Positions 1 to 5,926 of a DNA stretch of 31,233 nt are shown in pieces (within the stretch, counting starts at the first letter, position 1; every line of letters begins with the position of its first letter). Made by a program: the position numbers and the translations under genes. Location of the stretch: the IMG/VR virus record IMGVR_UViG_3300028025_003802, positions 1-31,233 of that record; one strand, given 5' to 3'. The DNA comes from a virus. Below the pieces are notes generated by a model. That model saw nothing but the letters and a program-made list of their open reading frames with translations, had not been told where the DNA came from and did not search any database.

Positions 1-149
1 TCCGGCAGCTTTGCTGGCTAGGGCTTTGCTGGGCAGCTTTGCTGGCTAGGGCTTTGCTGTCCGGCAGCTTTGCTGGCTAGGGCTTTGCTGGGCAGCTTTG
101 CTGGCTAGGGCTTTGCTGTCCGGCAGCTTTGCTGGCTAGGGCTTTGCTG
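1..149. repeat. Iteron-like tandem repeat array (10 x GCTTTGCTG)
   Basis: The 9-mer GCTTTGCTG (CAGCAAAGC on the coding strand) occurs ten times, starting at 8, 23, 36, 51, 67, 82, 95, 110, 126 and 141. Spacers alternate between GCTAGG and GGCA or TCCGGCA. The array can also be read as 31-bp and 28-bp units alternating, a 59-bp period present about 2.5 times. It begins at or before the window edge and ends one base before the stop codon of the next gene. The 59-bp period is not a multiple of 3 and frames contain stops, so it is not coding. It resembles an iteron array (origin or protein-binding region), but a neutral tandem duplication is possible. Confidence 0.85.
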
Positions 150-150
150 G

Positions 151-456
151 TTAGCTCTTTACCCTGGCTCTTACGGCGGGCTTGGGCTTGAGCGACTCAA
201 ACTTTTTCACAGCGTCCTCCATCTTGTTGTAGGTCCAACCGTAAATACCCCATTGCGAACTACTAGGGTACACCTCTGCCGGAGCGATTGTGACTCCCGC
301 AATCTCGTACCCGTCGTGGCTCTTGATACGAATCACTTCAATGGAGACTGCCTTGCCGCCAACTGCGGTTTTTTCGTATATGGCGACATCCCCTACGCGG
401 GTCACCTGCTTGAAGTTGAAACGGTTAGCTTTGAACTCTTTCTCTAGGATTTTCAT
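151..456 (-). CDS. Conserved-looking phage hypothetical protein, 101 aa
   Basis: A small soluble protein with predicted beta-rich character and a basic tail (residues 88-101). Its most distinctive part is the YPSSSQWGIYGWTY stretch at residues 63-76, of a kind seen in short hypothetical proteins of tailed phages; no function is known to me. The ATG at 456 is preceded by an A-rich leader ending AAAAAACACGAC, with no Shine-Dalgarno sequence. That leader recurs before the MazG-like gene. It is the last gene before the repeat array and is separated from the preceding gene by about 100 bp holding a terminator-like hairpin, so it may have its own promoter. Confidence 0.75.
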   Translation of the reverse strand: MKILEKEFKANRFNFKQVTRVGDVAIYEKTAVGGKAVSIEVIRIKSHDGYEIAGVTIAPAEVYPSSSQWGIYGWTYNKMEDAVKKFESLKPKPAVRARVKS

Positions 457-468
457 GTCGTGTTTTTT
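457..468 (-). promoter_or_regulatory. A-rich non-SD translation leader AAAAAACACGAC
   Basis: The coding strand reads AAAAAACACGAC directly before the ATG at 456. The same 12 bases precede the ATG at 14962 with two extra bases, and a shorter form (ACACACGAC) precedes the ATG at 21394. There is no GGAGG-like element. I infer a translation-initiation leader of the A-rich type. Confidence 0.4.
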
Positions 469-530
469 ATATGCTCGTTGTGAGCGGCTAAAAGGAAGCA
501 GAGCGTCGCCCCTGCTGCAACAAAAAATTA

Positions 531-554
531 AAAAATTCTTTGAGGCACTGCCTC
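531..554 (-). terminator. Probable intrinsic terminator after the 126-aa gene
   Basis: Immediately after the stop of the 558-938 gene, the coding strand has GAGGCAGTGCCTC (542-554; 5-bp stem, 3-nt loop), followed by AAAGAA and a run of six T, then more A/T. The stem is short, but its place after a stop and before a T-run fits an intrinsic terminator. Confidence 0.45.
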
Positions 555-557
555 TCC

Positions 558-938
558 TCAGAAATGGTGCCTTCTAAAACGCTCCTTCGAGTTCAGGAAG
601 AAGACGTAGTGCTCTCCCTTGGTCTGCTTTATCGTGAACCTATACTGTCTCGGTGCTCTATCAGGCTTGTCTCCCGTAATGCGTGGTGCGGTTTTTAAGC
701 AAACCTTACCGTCGTATTTACCAACATTTTCTGGGTCGTAAGTACATTTTACAAGGTTACCTACATATACCATCTCAAAGATATCGGAGAAGTACTTCCC
801 ATCGCCGCAAGAAAACTCAACTCCGAAAAGGGACTCTACTGCTTCGACCGAGCCGCAAAATTTGATGAGCTTATTGAATAGCTCCTCGCCCTCCTCCCCG
901 CATGGGAACTTCAGTATCAGGTCAAAAATAGTAGTCAT
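558..938 (-). CDS. Hypothetical protein, 126 aa
   Basis: Not recognised. A mixed alpha/beta protein with five cysteines (including FCG, SCG and KCT contexts) and a basic C-terminal part. I chose the ATG at 938 (MTTIFDLILKF...) over an in-frame start at 968, because the earlier one would overlap the upstream 52-aa gene, which ends at 944. The chosen start leaves a 5-bp gap. The gene closes the cluster that begins with the terminase-small-subunit-like gene and is followed by a terminator-like hairpin. Confidence 0.65.
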   Translation of the reverse strand: MTTIFDLILKFPCGEEGEELFNKLIKFCGSVEAVESLFGVEFSCGDGKYFSDIFEMVYVGNLVKCTYDPENVGKYDGKVCLKTAPRITGDKPDRAPRQYRFTIKQTKGEHYVFFLNSKERFRRHHF

Positions 939-943
939 GGGTG

Positions 944-1102
944 TTACCAGTGCCTTACCACGCCGCAAACGATAAAGAAGTTTGTTATGAGGTATGCCAA
1001 CACGATAACTGTCCTCACGACCGCAATTGCATCAGCCTCTATATCGTTGTCGCCCGCCTTCTCGCCTAAAGCCTTTGCCCATACAGCCCAGATTCTTTTC
1101 AT
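944..1102 (-). CDS. Small single-pass membrane protein, 52 aa
   Basis: Found by hand translation. It starts MKRIWAVWAKAL, has a charged middle (EKAGDNDIEAD), then one hydrophobic segment (about residues 27-46: AVVRTVIVLAYLITNFFIVC) and a short tail GVVRHW. Its ATG overlaps the stop of the upstream 38-aa gene as ATGA, and its stop lies 5 bp before the next ATG; this tight fit supports it being real. A small membrane protein near a terminase gene could belong to lysis (holin-like), but no sequence motif proves this. Confidence 0.6.
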   Translation of the reverse strand: MKRIWAVWAKALGEKAGDNDIEADAIAVVRTVIVLAYLITNFFIVCGVVRHW

Positions 1103-1215
1103 CGTTTCGTACTTTTTCTTTTACCAAATAGTGTGTTGAAGGCCACCGCATTTCCGGCTTCTGGGTGCCCTAAATCAAACAGGATAGCCAGCAGGATTGA
1201 TTTTAGTAATCTCAT
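1099..1215 (-). CDS. Mini-protein with N-terminal hydrophobic segment, 38 aa
   Basis: Found by hand. It begins MRLLKSILLAILFDLG, a short hydrophobic helix after two basic residues, and ends in a basic tail (FGKRKSTKR). The start overlaps the stop of the terminase-small-like gene (ATGA at 1212-1215), and its stop overlaps the ATG of the 52-aa gene (ATGA at 1099-1102). Two consecutive coupled overlaps are unlikely by chance. It has no lipobox cysteine, so it is not an obvious spanin. Function unknown. Confidence 0.5.
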   Translation of the reverse strand: MRLLKSILLAILFDLGHPEAGNAVAFNTLFGKRKSTKR

Positions 1216-1979
1216 TCTACGTCTGAGGTTTCTGCATCGATGATCATCGGAGGTGCCAGTTCTGGATTCTTTGAAAGGACCGCTTTGAGTGCCGCCTGCA
1301 TCTCATCCTCCGAGAAGGCAGCATCGATCAGTGCGACCTCGAAGGGCTTGTTCTGCGAGACCGTTACCTCTGAACGCTTGCCGTACACCTCTGGGGATCT
1401 GCGCTCTAGGAACCAAGCCGCAGCCTGCCAAGTACCTCGCTTTGCTGCCCCCTTGATAGACTTTACGCAATCGTCGATAGCCATAGTCTTGGCAAGTTCG
1501 ACCTCCTTGTAGAAGTCCCTGGCAAGCGTCCCCTCCTCTGCCTCCGCACCTTGGTTAAGCCAGGAGTTAATAGTCTTGTAGCTCACCCCCGCAAAAACGG
1601 CTGAGTCAGTCATTGTATGCCCTTCTTTAAGGGCCTTCAATAGGCGATCCACTACCGTCCGGTCAGACCGCAAATCCCTCCGCCCGCACGCTGCCTTGAT
1701 GGCTCCCGTCGCATCGACCTTTGGTGCCAGCACGGCTCCCGATAGGGTAACCTTTCCGCCCGCCGCAAGGCGCTGCTCTTTGAGCTTCTGACGAGCGTCC
1801 TCTCTTTGCTGACGAGCGGTCTTTGCTATGGTAGCCCTCTCAACCACCTGCTCCTTGCGCTCAATCTTCTTACGCTCAGAAGCGGCCTTACGCTTCTTCC
1901 TGAGGTTACGCCGATAGGTAGCATCTTTGTCTTCGAGTTTCATAAAAAAATCTGTGCAAGTATCCGTTTCATGGATCAT
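1212..1979 (-). CDS. Probable terminase small subunit, 255 aa
   Basis: Residues 20-75 are a very basic, probably coiled region. Residues about 108-146 look like a helix-turn-helix (RLLKALKEGHTMTDSAVFAG followed by VSYKTINSWL). Residues 183-202 carry AAAWFLERRSPEVYGKR, a signature common to small terminase subunits and related phage DNA-packaging HTH proteins. The C-terminus is acidic. It is unusual in lying about 5.6 kb beyond TerL in transcription order. The ATG at 1979 is used here; an alternative ATG at 1943 would drop 12 residues. The start lies inside an inverted repeat and next to a partial copy of the recurring palindrome. Confidence 0.65.
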   Translation of the reverse strand: MIHETDTCTDFFMKLEDKDATYRRNLRKKRKAASERKKIERKEQVVERATIAKTARQQREDARQKLKEQRLAAGGKVTLSGAVLAPKVDATGAIKAACGRRDLRSDRTVVDRLLKALKEGHTMTDSAVFAGVSYKTINSWLNQGAEAEEGTLARDFYKEVELAKTMAIDDCVKSIKGAAKRGTWQAAAWFLERRSPEVYGKRSEVTVSQNKPFEVALIDAAFSEDEMQAALKAVLSKNPELAPPMIIDAETSDVE

Positions 1980-1991
1980 TGCACAGATTTT
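1947..1991. promoter_or_regulatory. 13-bp perfect inverted repeat spanning the TerS-like start
   Basis: AAAATCTGTGCAA (1947-1959) and its exact complement TTGCACAGATTTT (1979-1991) flank a 19-nt spacer. The repeat covers the ATG at 1979 and the codons after it. It could fold in RNA and hide the start, or be a two-site operator. The right arm overlaps copy 1 of the recurring TTGAACNNNGTGCAA motif. Confidence 0.6.
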
Positions 1992-1993
1992 AA
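1979..1993 (-). promoter_or_regulatory. Recurring palindrome, copy 1 (degenerate left half)
   Basis: The coding strand reads TTAAAATCTGTGCAA, with the last A being the first base of the ATG. It keeps the GTGCAA half of the motif; the other half is weak. It lies between the 49-aa membrane protein gene and the TerS-like gene. Confidence 0.35.
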
Positions 1994-2015
1994 AAAATTT
2001 ACAAGTTTCTTTTTG

Positions 2016-2165
2016 TTAGTTCTTAAAAGCGCACGCTAAAAGTAGCGCCACCATTAACATAAACATAGGCCCTTTACTAATCACTAACACCGCTAGAAAG
2101 AACAGTGCTGGGGCCATTATCACTAATGCAAAGAACCACAGCAAAAGTGTAAACCCATCCTTCAT
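2016..2165 (-). CDS. Two-segment membrane mini-protein, holin-like, 49 aa
   Basis: Found by hand. The product begins MKDGFTLLLWFFALVIMAPA and is almost wholly hydrophobic: two membrane segments (about residues 5-28 and 34-46) separated by a short SKGP turn, with a KN tail. The ATG overlaps the stop of the upstream gene (ATGA at 2162-2165). Size and topology fit small class II holins or other phage membrane peptides, but no sequence motif distinguishes these. Two further small membrane-protein genes lie within 1.5 kb, and a secreted RlpA-like protein lies 4.5 kb upstream. Confidence 0.55.
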   Translation of the reverse strand: MKDGFTLLLWFFALVIMAPALFFLAVLVISKGPMFMLMVALLLACAFKN

Positions 2166-2527
2166 CGTCCGCGAAGCGATAGGAAGACCTGATGGTTAAA
2201 CTCACCATGAAGGTCGCGTTCGTCCTGCTCTGCCTCCCACATTTCACGCTCGAACTCCTCCGAGAACTTATCGAACCACTCTTGCTCCTTCTCATTGAGG
2301 TCGTAGATCCCAATGTCCTCAAGTTTCTTTAACCCATCTTCAGGCTCGAAGTCGCTGAAGAACTTATCCATGAACTCTTCTGGCATCTCAGGGCGTGAGC
2401 CTGGACGGTGAGACTCGTCTTTTAGCCACTGAAGTAGTGGTTCTCCAGCCGCATTTACCAGAGACTGGTCGTCGTTGGTTGGCGTGTTGCCGAATACTAC
2501 GTTGTACAATGTATCGTATGCCTTCAT
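2162..2527 (-). CDS. Acidic hypothetical protein, 121 aa
   Basis: Not recognised. The protein is strongly acidic: residues 50-105 are rich in Glu and Asp (FMDKFFSDFEPEDGLKKLED and an EFEREMWEAEQDERD helix). It has no membrane segment or cysteine motif. It starts 2 bp after the stop of the upstream membrane mini-protein and overlaps the next one, so it sits between two membrane proteins in one coupled unit. A role in DNA mimicry or in regulating its neighbours is possible but unsupported. Confidence 0.7.
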   Translation of the reverse strand: MKAYDTLYNVVFGNTPTNDDQSLVNAAGEPLLQWLKDESHRPGSRPEMPEEFMDKFFSDFEPEDGLKKLEDIGIYDLNEKEQEWFDKFSEEFEREMWEAEQDERDLHGEFNHQVFLSLRGR

Positions 2528-2529
2528 AA

Positions 2530-2679
2530 CTATTTGGTTTGTGCTTCAAGTATAAGTGCTAGAGTCAGCAGCGCCAACACGCCCACCAATGCCTTTTGCT
2601 CGATGAACGCCAGCTTATCGATCAAAGCTAGGTCAGCGAAGAATAAGGCCGCAGAAGATGCGGTGATGATGTTTCTCAT
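2530..2679 (-). CDS. Membrane mini-protein, 49 aa
   Basis: The product starts MRNIITASSAALFFADLALI and has two hydrophobic stretches (about residues 4-20 and 30-46, the latter VGVLALLTLALIL) around a charged IDKLAFIEQK hinge. The ATG at 2679 was preferred to an upstream in-frame ATG at 2739, because the intervening bases hold a terminator-like hairpin and a copy of the recurring palindrome that ends exactly at this ATG. Function unknown; holin-like by size and topology. It is the first gene of a likely transcription unit. Confidence 0.6.
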   Translation of the reverse strand: MRNIITASSAALFFADLALIDKLAFIEQKALVGVLALLTLALILEAQTK

Positions 2680-2694
2680 TTGCACGGTGTTCAA
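2680..2694 (-). promoter_or_regulatory. Recurring palindrome, copy 2, abutting ATG
   Basis: The coding strand reads TTGAACACCGTGCAA directly followed by ATG (2677-2679). It is a full match to the consensus TTGAACNNNGTGCAA. The motif lies directly after a short hairpin with a T-run, as expected of a boundary between transcription units. Confidence 0.6.
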
Positions 2695-2709
2695 AAAGGA
2701 CTCTGTCCT
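2692..2709 (-). terminator. Short hairpin with T-run before palindrome copy 2
   Basis: The coding strand reads AGGACAGAGTCCTTTTT: a 5-bp stem (AGGAC/GTCCT), a 3-nt loop and a T-run. It lies in the 117-bp gap after the 172-aa gene, whose other part is A/T-rich (about 2750-2775). It is probably an intrinsic terminator, though the stem is short. Confidence 0.4.
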
Positions 2710-2796
2710 GTGCATCTTTGTACCCGAGCCCAGGCGCATCGTCTACAGGTTTTTTAAAAAAAGTTTAAATAAGTTAACTGACTTGCCATGAGCTAC

Positions 2797-3315
2797 TTAC
2801 TTTTGGCCCTGTTCGCGTGCCGCACGTAGTCGCTTATACTCTTGGACTTTTAGACTCTCTAGCTTCTTCTCCTCAGGGGTCATCCTAGCCCGTCTTCTTT
2901 GAGCAGCTAATCTCTTGTCCTCGCGTACTTTATCCGCGTTATTTAGGCGGTACTTTTTCTTTCGCTCCTTGTCTTTCTGCTTCTGGTCTAAGGTCAGTTG
3001 CTTTTTTATCACTTGCTTTTTCGGCAGCAGCCTACGCTGCTCCTTAGCCTGCTCTCGAAGCCTCTGTAACTCCGCCTTTTGCCTCTCTTTTTCCTGCTTT
3101 AGTTCACGCTCGCGCTGGGATTTTCTATACTCAGCCTCCTTACGGTGGACGTTGTGCCACTGCGAGGAGTCAATGGTGAGCCCCCTGGCCGTCTCCCATT
3201 TCTTAATCGCCTCAGAGATCGCCTTGGTAGAAATGAGGTTGGGTAGGCCAGATGAGCCCTGCTGGGCCGGTAGGCAATTCTGTAGGTCGATAGACCTCTG
3301 AGCTGGGTAACGCAT
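2797..3315 (-). CDS. Highly charged coiled-coil protein, 172 aa
   Basis: Residues 1-45 are ordinary; residues 55-170 are almost entirely Lys, Arg, Glu and Gln and predict one long helix. The C-terminal part (KKYRLNNADKVREDKRLAAQ and on) resembles the KxYRxxNxxKxxxxxK repeats found in many phage proteins with HNH or DNA-binding modules, but no HNH core is present. It is likely to bind nucleic acid, by composition only. It starts 1 bp after the preceding stop, and the 117-bp gap that follows marks the end of a unit. Confidence 0.65.
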   Translation of the reverse strand: MRYPAQRSIDLQNCLPAQQGSSGLPNLISTKAISEAIKKWETARGLTIDSSQWHNVHRKEAEYRKSQRERELKQEKERQKAELQRLREQAKEQRRLLPKKQVIKKQLTLDQKQKDKERKKKYRLNNADKVREDKRLAAQRRRARMTPEEKKLESLKVQEYKRLRAAREQGQK

Positions 3316-3316
3316 A

Positions 3317-3520
3317 CTATTGCTTCTCCTGTTCCTTTCTTACATACATGCGAACCTCATCTGCCTTTAGCTCGTAGTACTCCTCAAGTAGATTTAATAC
3401 GCAAATCAGTGTAGTGTCTTCATCGCTTCTAGAGAAGTCTTCTACGAAAGCGCATATTTGAGACAGCATTAAAGAGTGCGACTCGTTCGAAATAGTTTCT
3501 TTTGGTTTTTGATTACTCAT
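3317..3520 (-). CDS. Small hypothetical protein, 67 aa
   Basis: Not recognised. A mostly helical protein (SLMLSQICAFVEDFSRSDED, then a leucine-rich helix and an EYYELKADEVRMYVRKEQEK tail). The start overlaps the end of the preceding gene by 4 bp (ATGA) and the stop lies 1 bp before the next start, supporting translation as part of the operon. No motif gives a function. Confidence 0.6.
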   Translation of the reverse strand: MSNQKPKETISNESHSLMLSQICAFVEDFSRSDEDTTLICVLNLLEEYYELKADEVRMYVRKEQEKQ

Positions 3521-3780
3521 ATAGGTGCAGCTTCTTGTTCATCCATATGATACTTCTCAATACGGCCTGAAATCTTATCACATGCAGCGGTGATAGTGGT
3601 TTTGAATCCTAGCTCCCGCTCATTTTCAAAGGAGGCTATGAGTGCTAAGATTTCAAACAAATGCATCTCCATATAGTTGGCCCGCTTAATCCAGTGGCAT
3701 AGGTCGCAGCTCGAAAGGCTGGACGTAAAATGCTGCCTATCCTTGTTGATCGCATACGATCCGCATTTACACTTATTCAT
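3517..3780 (-). CDS. Small protein with N-terminal Cys cluster, 87 aa
   Basis: The N-terminus has CKCGSYA and, at about residues 25-28, CDLCHW, giving a CxC...CxxCH pattern that could bind zinc. The rest is helical (EMHLFEILALIASFENE). It starts 1 bp after the previous gene and overlaps the next by 4 bp. A small zinc-ribbon protein is the best guess; partner unknown. Confidence 0.6.
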   Translation of the reverse strand: MNKCKCGSYAINKDRQHFTSSLSSCDLCHWIKRANYMEMHLFEILALIASFENERELGFKTTITAACDKISGRIEKYHMDEQEAAPI

Positions 3781-3781
3781 A

Positions 3782-4150
3782 TTAATAGACTAGGTTAAAC
3801 AGGGCCGCTACATCTGCCAATGCCGATCTCCAAGACTTTGGGTCAACGCTATCGTGTACTCCTTGAAGGGCTCGTATTAGTCTGCTATGTCGGCCTGGGA
3901 CTAGGTTGTCATACACCAGAGAACTCCAGCTTCTTCCCTCAAACTTTGGATCGTATTCGGTATCCTCAAAAAGACAACCAGCCGCACACTTTGTTTGTCC
4001 AGCCCCTCGATAAGCGCACCACTGATCCTTTTTGGCATCAAGTCCTAGGCTTCGTAGGCTTCTTTTCCTCTGCCGCAAAAGGTGCGCAGAGATGTGGTTG
4101 AATACTTGCTGTGCACTTGTATTTATATTTTTTAGATCTCTTATGTTCAT
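3782..4150 (-). CDS. Phage hypothetical protein with CAYR-KCAAG motif, 122 aa
   Basis: The pattern WCAYRGAGQTKCAAGCLFED (residues 44-63), a second block with YDPKFEG, and an ALQGVHD...W...LADVA tail match a family of uncharacterised proteins I recall from many tailed phages and plasmids. Members contain CxYR...KCAxGxLIxD, then a leucine-rich block and HD...W. The conserved Cys, Asp and His could bind a metal, but no activity is known to me. It begins with the usual overlap-like spacing in this run of small genes. Confidence 0.7.
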   Translation of the reverse strand: MNIRDLKNINTSAQQVFNHISAHLLRQRKRSLRSLGLDAKKDQWCAYRGAGQTKCAAGCLFEDTEYDPKFEGRSWSSLVYDNLVPGRHSRLIRALQGVHDSVDPKSWRSALADVAALFNLVY

Positions 4151-4152
4151 TC

Positions 4153-4419
4153 TTATGCCAGGTAGTGGCGGCGTAGTTTAAGAAAGTCTATCTTACACGC
4201 CATTGCGTCCATTTCTTTGCACTCATGTAGTGCTCCACGTTGATCAGTAAGTAGGAATGCTCTTTGGCCAGAGGGGTGCTCTACTATCCATACCCTATGG
4301 TCGCGCAGTACAATTCCATAGATATCCGGCCTTGTAGCCCACTCTGTTAGGCCCTTATGTAGCCACCACTTAACGCCGACCTCATTTATATGGTCAGGCT
4401 CTCCTAGAGTTAATTGCAT
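4153..4419 (-). CDS. Hypothetical protein, 88 aa
   Basis: Not recognised. A compact beta-rich protein (VKWWLHKGL, YGIVLRDHRVWIVEH, RAFLLTDQRG) with a helical C-terminus. The ATG at 4419 was chosen over one at 4449, because the earlier start would overlap the preceding gene, which stops at 4425. The leader reads GACTAAACCAT before ATG, similar to the leaders at 13952 and 18068, and has no Shine-Dalgarno element. Confidence 0.6.
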   Translation of the reverse strand: MQLTLGEPDHINEVGVKWWLHKGLTEWATRPDIYGIVLRDHRVWIVEHPSGQRAFLLTDQRGALHECKEMDAMACKIDFLKLRRHYLA

Positions 4420-4424
4420 ATGGT

Positions 4425-4685
4425 TTAGTCTCCGATCTGGCCGCTCCAAGCGGCATGGTCCAGGCCCGTTTGGTAGCCATTGGTGTACTCCTCCTCACAA
4501 CGAGCTTTAAGGTTAGTTAGTTCGATATTAAGTTGCTCGATAAGGTGACGCGCCTTAGTTAGTTCAGCCCCCAGATGGTTGGTATATTTAGCGCAAGTCC
4601 TCCACCGCTCATTCATTGAACAGTAAGGGTCAGCACTAGGATGGCTACAGACATCACAGGGCAGCACCACAAATTGCGCGCTCAC
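4425..4685 (-). CDS. Cys-containing coiled-coil protein, probable GTG start, 86 aa
   Basis: An N-terminal stretch PCDVCSHPSADPYC could bind zinc. Residues about 40-70 form a coiled coil (ELTKARHLIEQLNIELTNLK), with an aromatic tail HAAWSGQIGD. The frame is open upstream, but that part lies inside the previous gene. The GTG at 4685 overlaps the previous stop as GTGA, matching the coupling seen throughout the cluster, so I prefer it. An ATG further in (MNERWRTC) is an alternative. Function unknown. Confidence 0.5.
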   Translation of the reverse strand: MSAQFVVLPCDVCSHPSADPYCSMNERWRTCAKYTNHLGAELTKARHLIEQLNIELTNLKARCEEEYTNGYQTGLDHAAWSGQIGD

Positions 4686-4942
4686 TCTAAAGCCTCCCTG
4701 GCTATATCTCGAACCGCATCCATTCGATCCGGTAAGGAAATGACCCAGTCGCAATCGCGAATACGTTTGAGCGCGGATTCTAGTTTTTCGGTTCGTGTGT
4801 CAGACTCTGCGCGACACTCATCTACGGCAGCTTTAATGATGCTTTCAACAAACTTGCCAGTCATTCCATTGCTATAGCCTTCTGGGATATTAAACATGCG
4901 ATCCAGCCACTTGATAGCCTCTGCTTTTGAGTTATTTTTCAT
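4682..4942 (-). CDS. Small helical hypothetical protein, 86 aa
   Basis: Not recognised. The product begins MKNNSKAEAIKWLDRMFNIP and is helical throughout, ending in DRMDAVRDIAREALE. It overlaps the preceding mini-gene by 11 bp and the following gene by 4 bp. Proteins of this kind are frequent in the early accessory regions of phages. No membrane segment or cysteine motif is present. Confidence 0.65.
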   Translation of the reverse strand: MKNNSKAEAIKWLDRMFNIPEGYSNGMTGKFVESIIKAAVDECRAESDTRTEKLESALKRIRDCDWVISLPDRMDAVRDIAREALE

Positions 4943-5090
4943 ATTCCTGCTCCAGCTCTTCTCTGCGTTGCTCCCATACTATATTTGCATTTCCAATCAG
5001 TCCGCTCTCAGCAGTTTCCAATAGCCTCATTGCGTCTCGAAGCTGCCTGCGGAGTAGTATCAGCTCTTCTTCAAGCTCCTCGTTACTCAT
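4932..5090 (-). CDS. Acidic coiled-coil mini-protein, 52 aa
   Basis: Found by hand. It starts MSNEELEEELILLRRQLRDA and ends REELEQEYEK, a strong heptad-like helix with a short break (ESGLIGNAN) in the middle. Its ATG overlaps the stop of the preceding gene (ATGA at 5087-5090), and it runs 11 bp into the next gene. It fills what would otherwise be the only gap in this part of the cluster. Probably a helical hairpin or dimer; function unknown. Confidence 0.6.
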   Translation of the reverse strand: MSNEELEEELILLRRQLRDAMRLLETAESGLIGNANIVWEQRREELEQEYEK

Positions 5091-5392
5091 TCCCCCTCCT
5101 CCCACTTTCCCACTGTCTTTAGAAAAGCCTCTGCGCGCTGACGCGCATTAGCGTGACATAATTCAAATTCACTTCCTGCCATATTCCATAGAAAATCCCA
5201 GTACTCTTCTTGTTCTGTGTTTGTCAGCACCTTCTCAGCCTCATGCATCGCGTTTAGGTCGGAGCAGTAATCTGGAATAAACTCGCTACCTACGTAATCA
5301 GAATTCGGAGCTTTGCCAGAACGGTGGGTTGCGTTGACTTCGGTCCACCCACAAGCCTTGGCGATTTCCGCGTTTATTTGGTCATTGCTCAT
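5087..5392 (-). CDS. Phage ABA sandwich-type protein, copy B, 101 aa
   Basis: The N-terminal INAEIAKACGW, a central YCSDLNAMHEAEKVL and the C-terminal ARQRAEAFLKTVGKW match the pattern of the phage ABA sandwich domain family, small proteins common in accessory regions of tailed phages. It is adjacent to a second member (5389-5700) with the same three blocks, so the pair is a tandem duplication with strong divergence. Start and stop both overlap neighbours by 4 bp. The family has no assigned biochemical role. Confidence 0.75.
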   Translation of the reverse strand: MSNDQINAEIAKACGWTEVNATHRSGKAPNSDYVGSEFIPDYCSDLNAMHEAEKVLTNTEQEEYWDFLWNMAGSEFELCHANARQRAEAFLKTVGKWEEGE

Positions 5393-5700
5393 TTGTTTTC
5401 CTTCCCTTTTCCGATTGCTTTTAGAAACGCCTCCGCCTTTTTACTGGCAGTAGCGTGAAGAGAAAATGGCCCCATACCGATGGCGTAGTAGTATGCATTC
5501 CAGAGCTGTTTATACGGGTAAAGCTGCTTCTCGGCTTCGTGCATTGCATTAAGGCACTCTGTGTACTTTAGGGTAGTGTGCGTGTAGTAGCCCTCTGGGG
5601 ACTTTGCTAGGCACACCTCTCCGTAAATTAGGACTGGTTCATCAAATACCTTCCAGCCGCAATACTCTGCGATTTGGACGTTTATTGGATCGTGAATCAT
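5389..5700 (-). CDS. Phage ABA sandwich-type protein, copy A, 103 aa
   Basis: Same three blocks as its neighbour: INVQIAEYCGWKV, TECLNAMHEAEKQL and SKKAEAFLKAIGKG. The middle differs (YGEVCLAKSPEGYYTHTTLKY). The frame is open to 5835, but that part overlaps the preceding 73-aa gene. The ATG at 5700 sits 1 bp after that gene's stop and aligns with the start of the paralogue, so it is preferred. Confidence 0.75.
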   Translation of the reverse strand: MIHDPINVQIAEYCGWKVFDEPVLIYGEVCLAKSPEGYYTHTTLKYTECLNAMHEAEKQLYPYKQLWNAYYYAIGMGPFSLHATASKKAEAFLKAIGKGKENK

Positions 5701-5701
5701 T

Positions 5702-5923
5702 TTACTTTTTGTTTGAGTCCAAAGCTGCTTGCCATTGCTCGAACGCTTTCCATACGGCTTTGTTCGGATTCTGACACTTCCGCTCTGTCCCGTCTTTCTT
5801 GAGCCATAAAGGTCCAAACCGATCAGAGTAGTCAAAAGCCCAAACCTTTCCGTTAACGATCACTTGCTCTCCTGGGTACTCAGCTAGCATCAGGATGGTG
5901 TCTTTGTTAAATCGAACGTCCAT
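5702..5923 (-). CDS. Small hypothetical protein, 73 aa
   Basis: Not recognised. A beta-rich start (GEQVIVNGKVWAFDYSDRFG) is followed by PLWLKKDGTERKCQN and a C-terminal helix (AVWKAFEQWQAALDSNKK). The gene is separated from its neighbours by 1-3 bp. No motif suggests a function. Confidence 0.6.
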   Translation of the reverse strand: MDVRFNKDTILMLAEYPGEQVIVNGKVWAFDYSDRFGPLWLKKDGTERKCQNPNKAVWKAFEQWQAALDSNKK

Positions 5924-5926
5924 ATT

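Noticed and set aside
1-149. CRISPR array at the left edge
   Set aside because: Repeats are 9 bp with short identical spacers; a CRISPR has 23-50-bp repeats and unique spacers. No cas genes are present, and the Cas4-like protein lacks Cas1/Cas2 partners.
253-447. Plus-strand open frames opposite the genes, for example 253-447, 2915-3301, 7915-8283, 17547-17927 and 30742-31200
   Set aside because: They lie opposite well-supported minus-strand genes, show odd compositions (Ser/Phe/Leu/Cys-rich) and lack family motifs or sensible leaders.
2077-2322. Minus-strand 81-aa open frame
   Set aside because: It is a shadow in another frame of the 121-aa and 49-aa genes, which have better composition and coupled ATGA starts.
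5701-5835. N-terminal extension of the ABA sandwich copy A to 5835
   Set aside because: It would overlap the 73-aa gene by over 130 bp; the ATG at 5700 aligns with the start of the paralogue.
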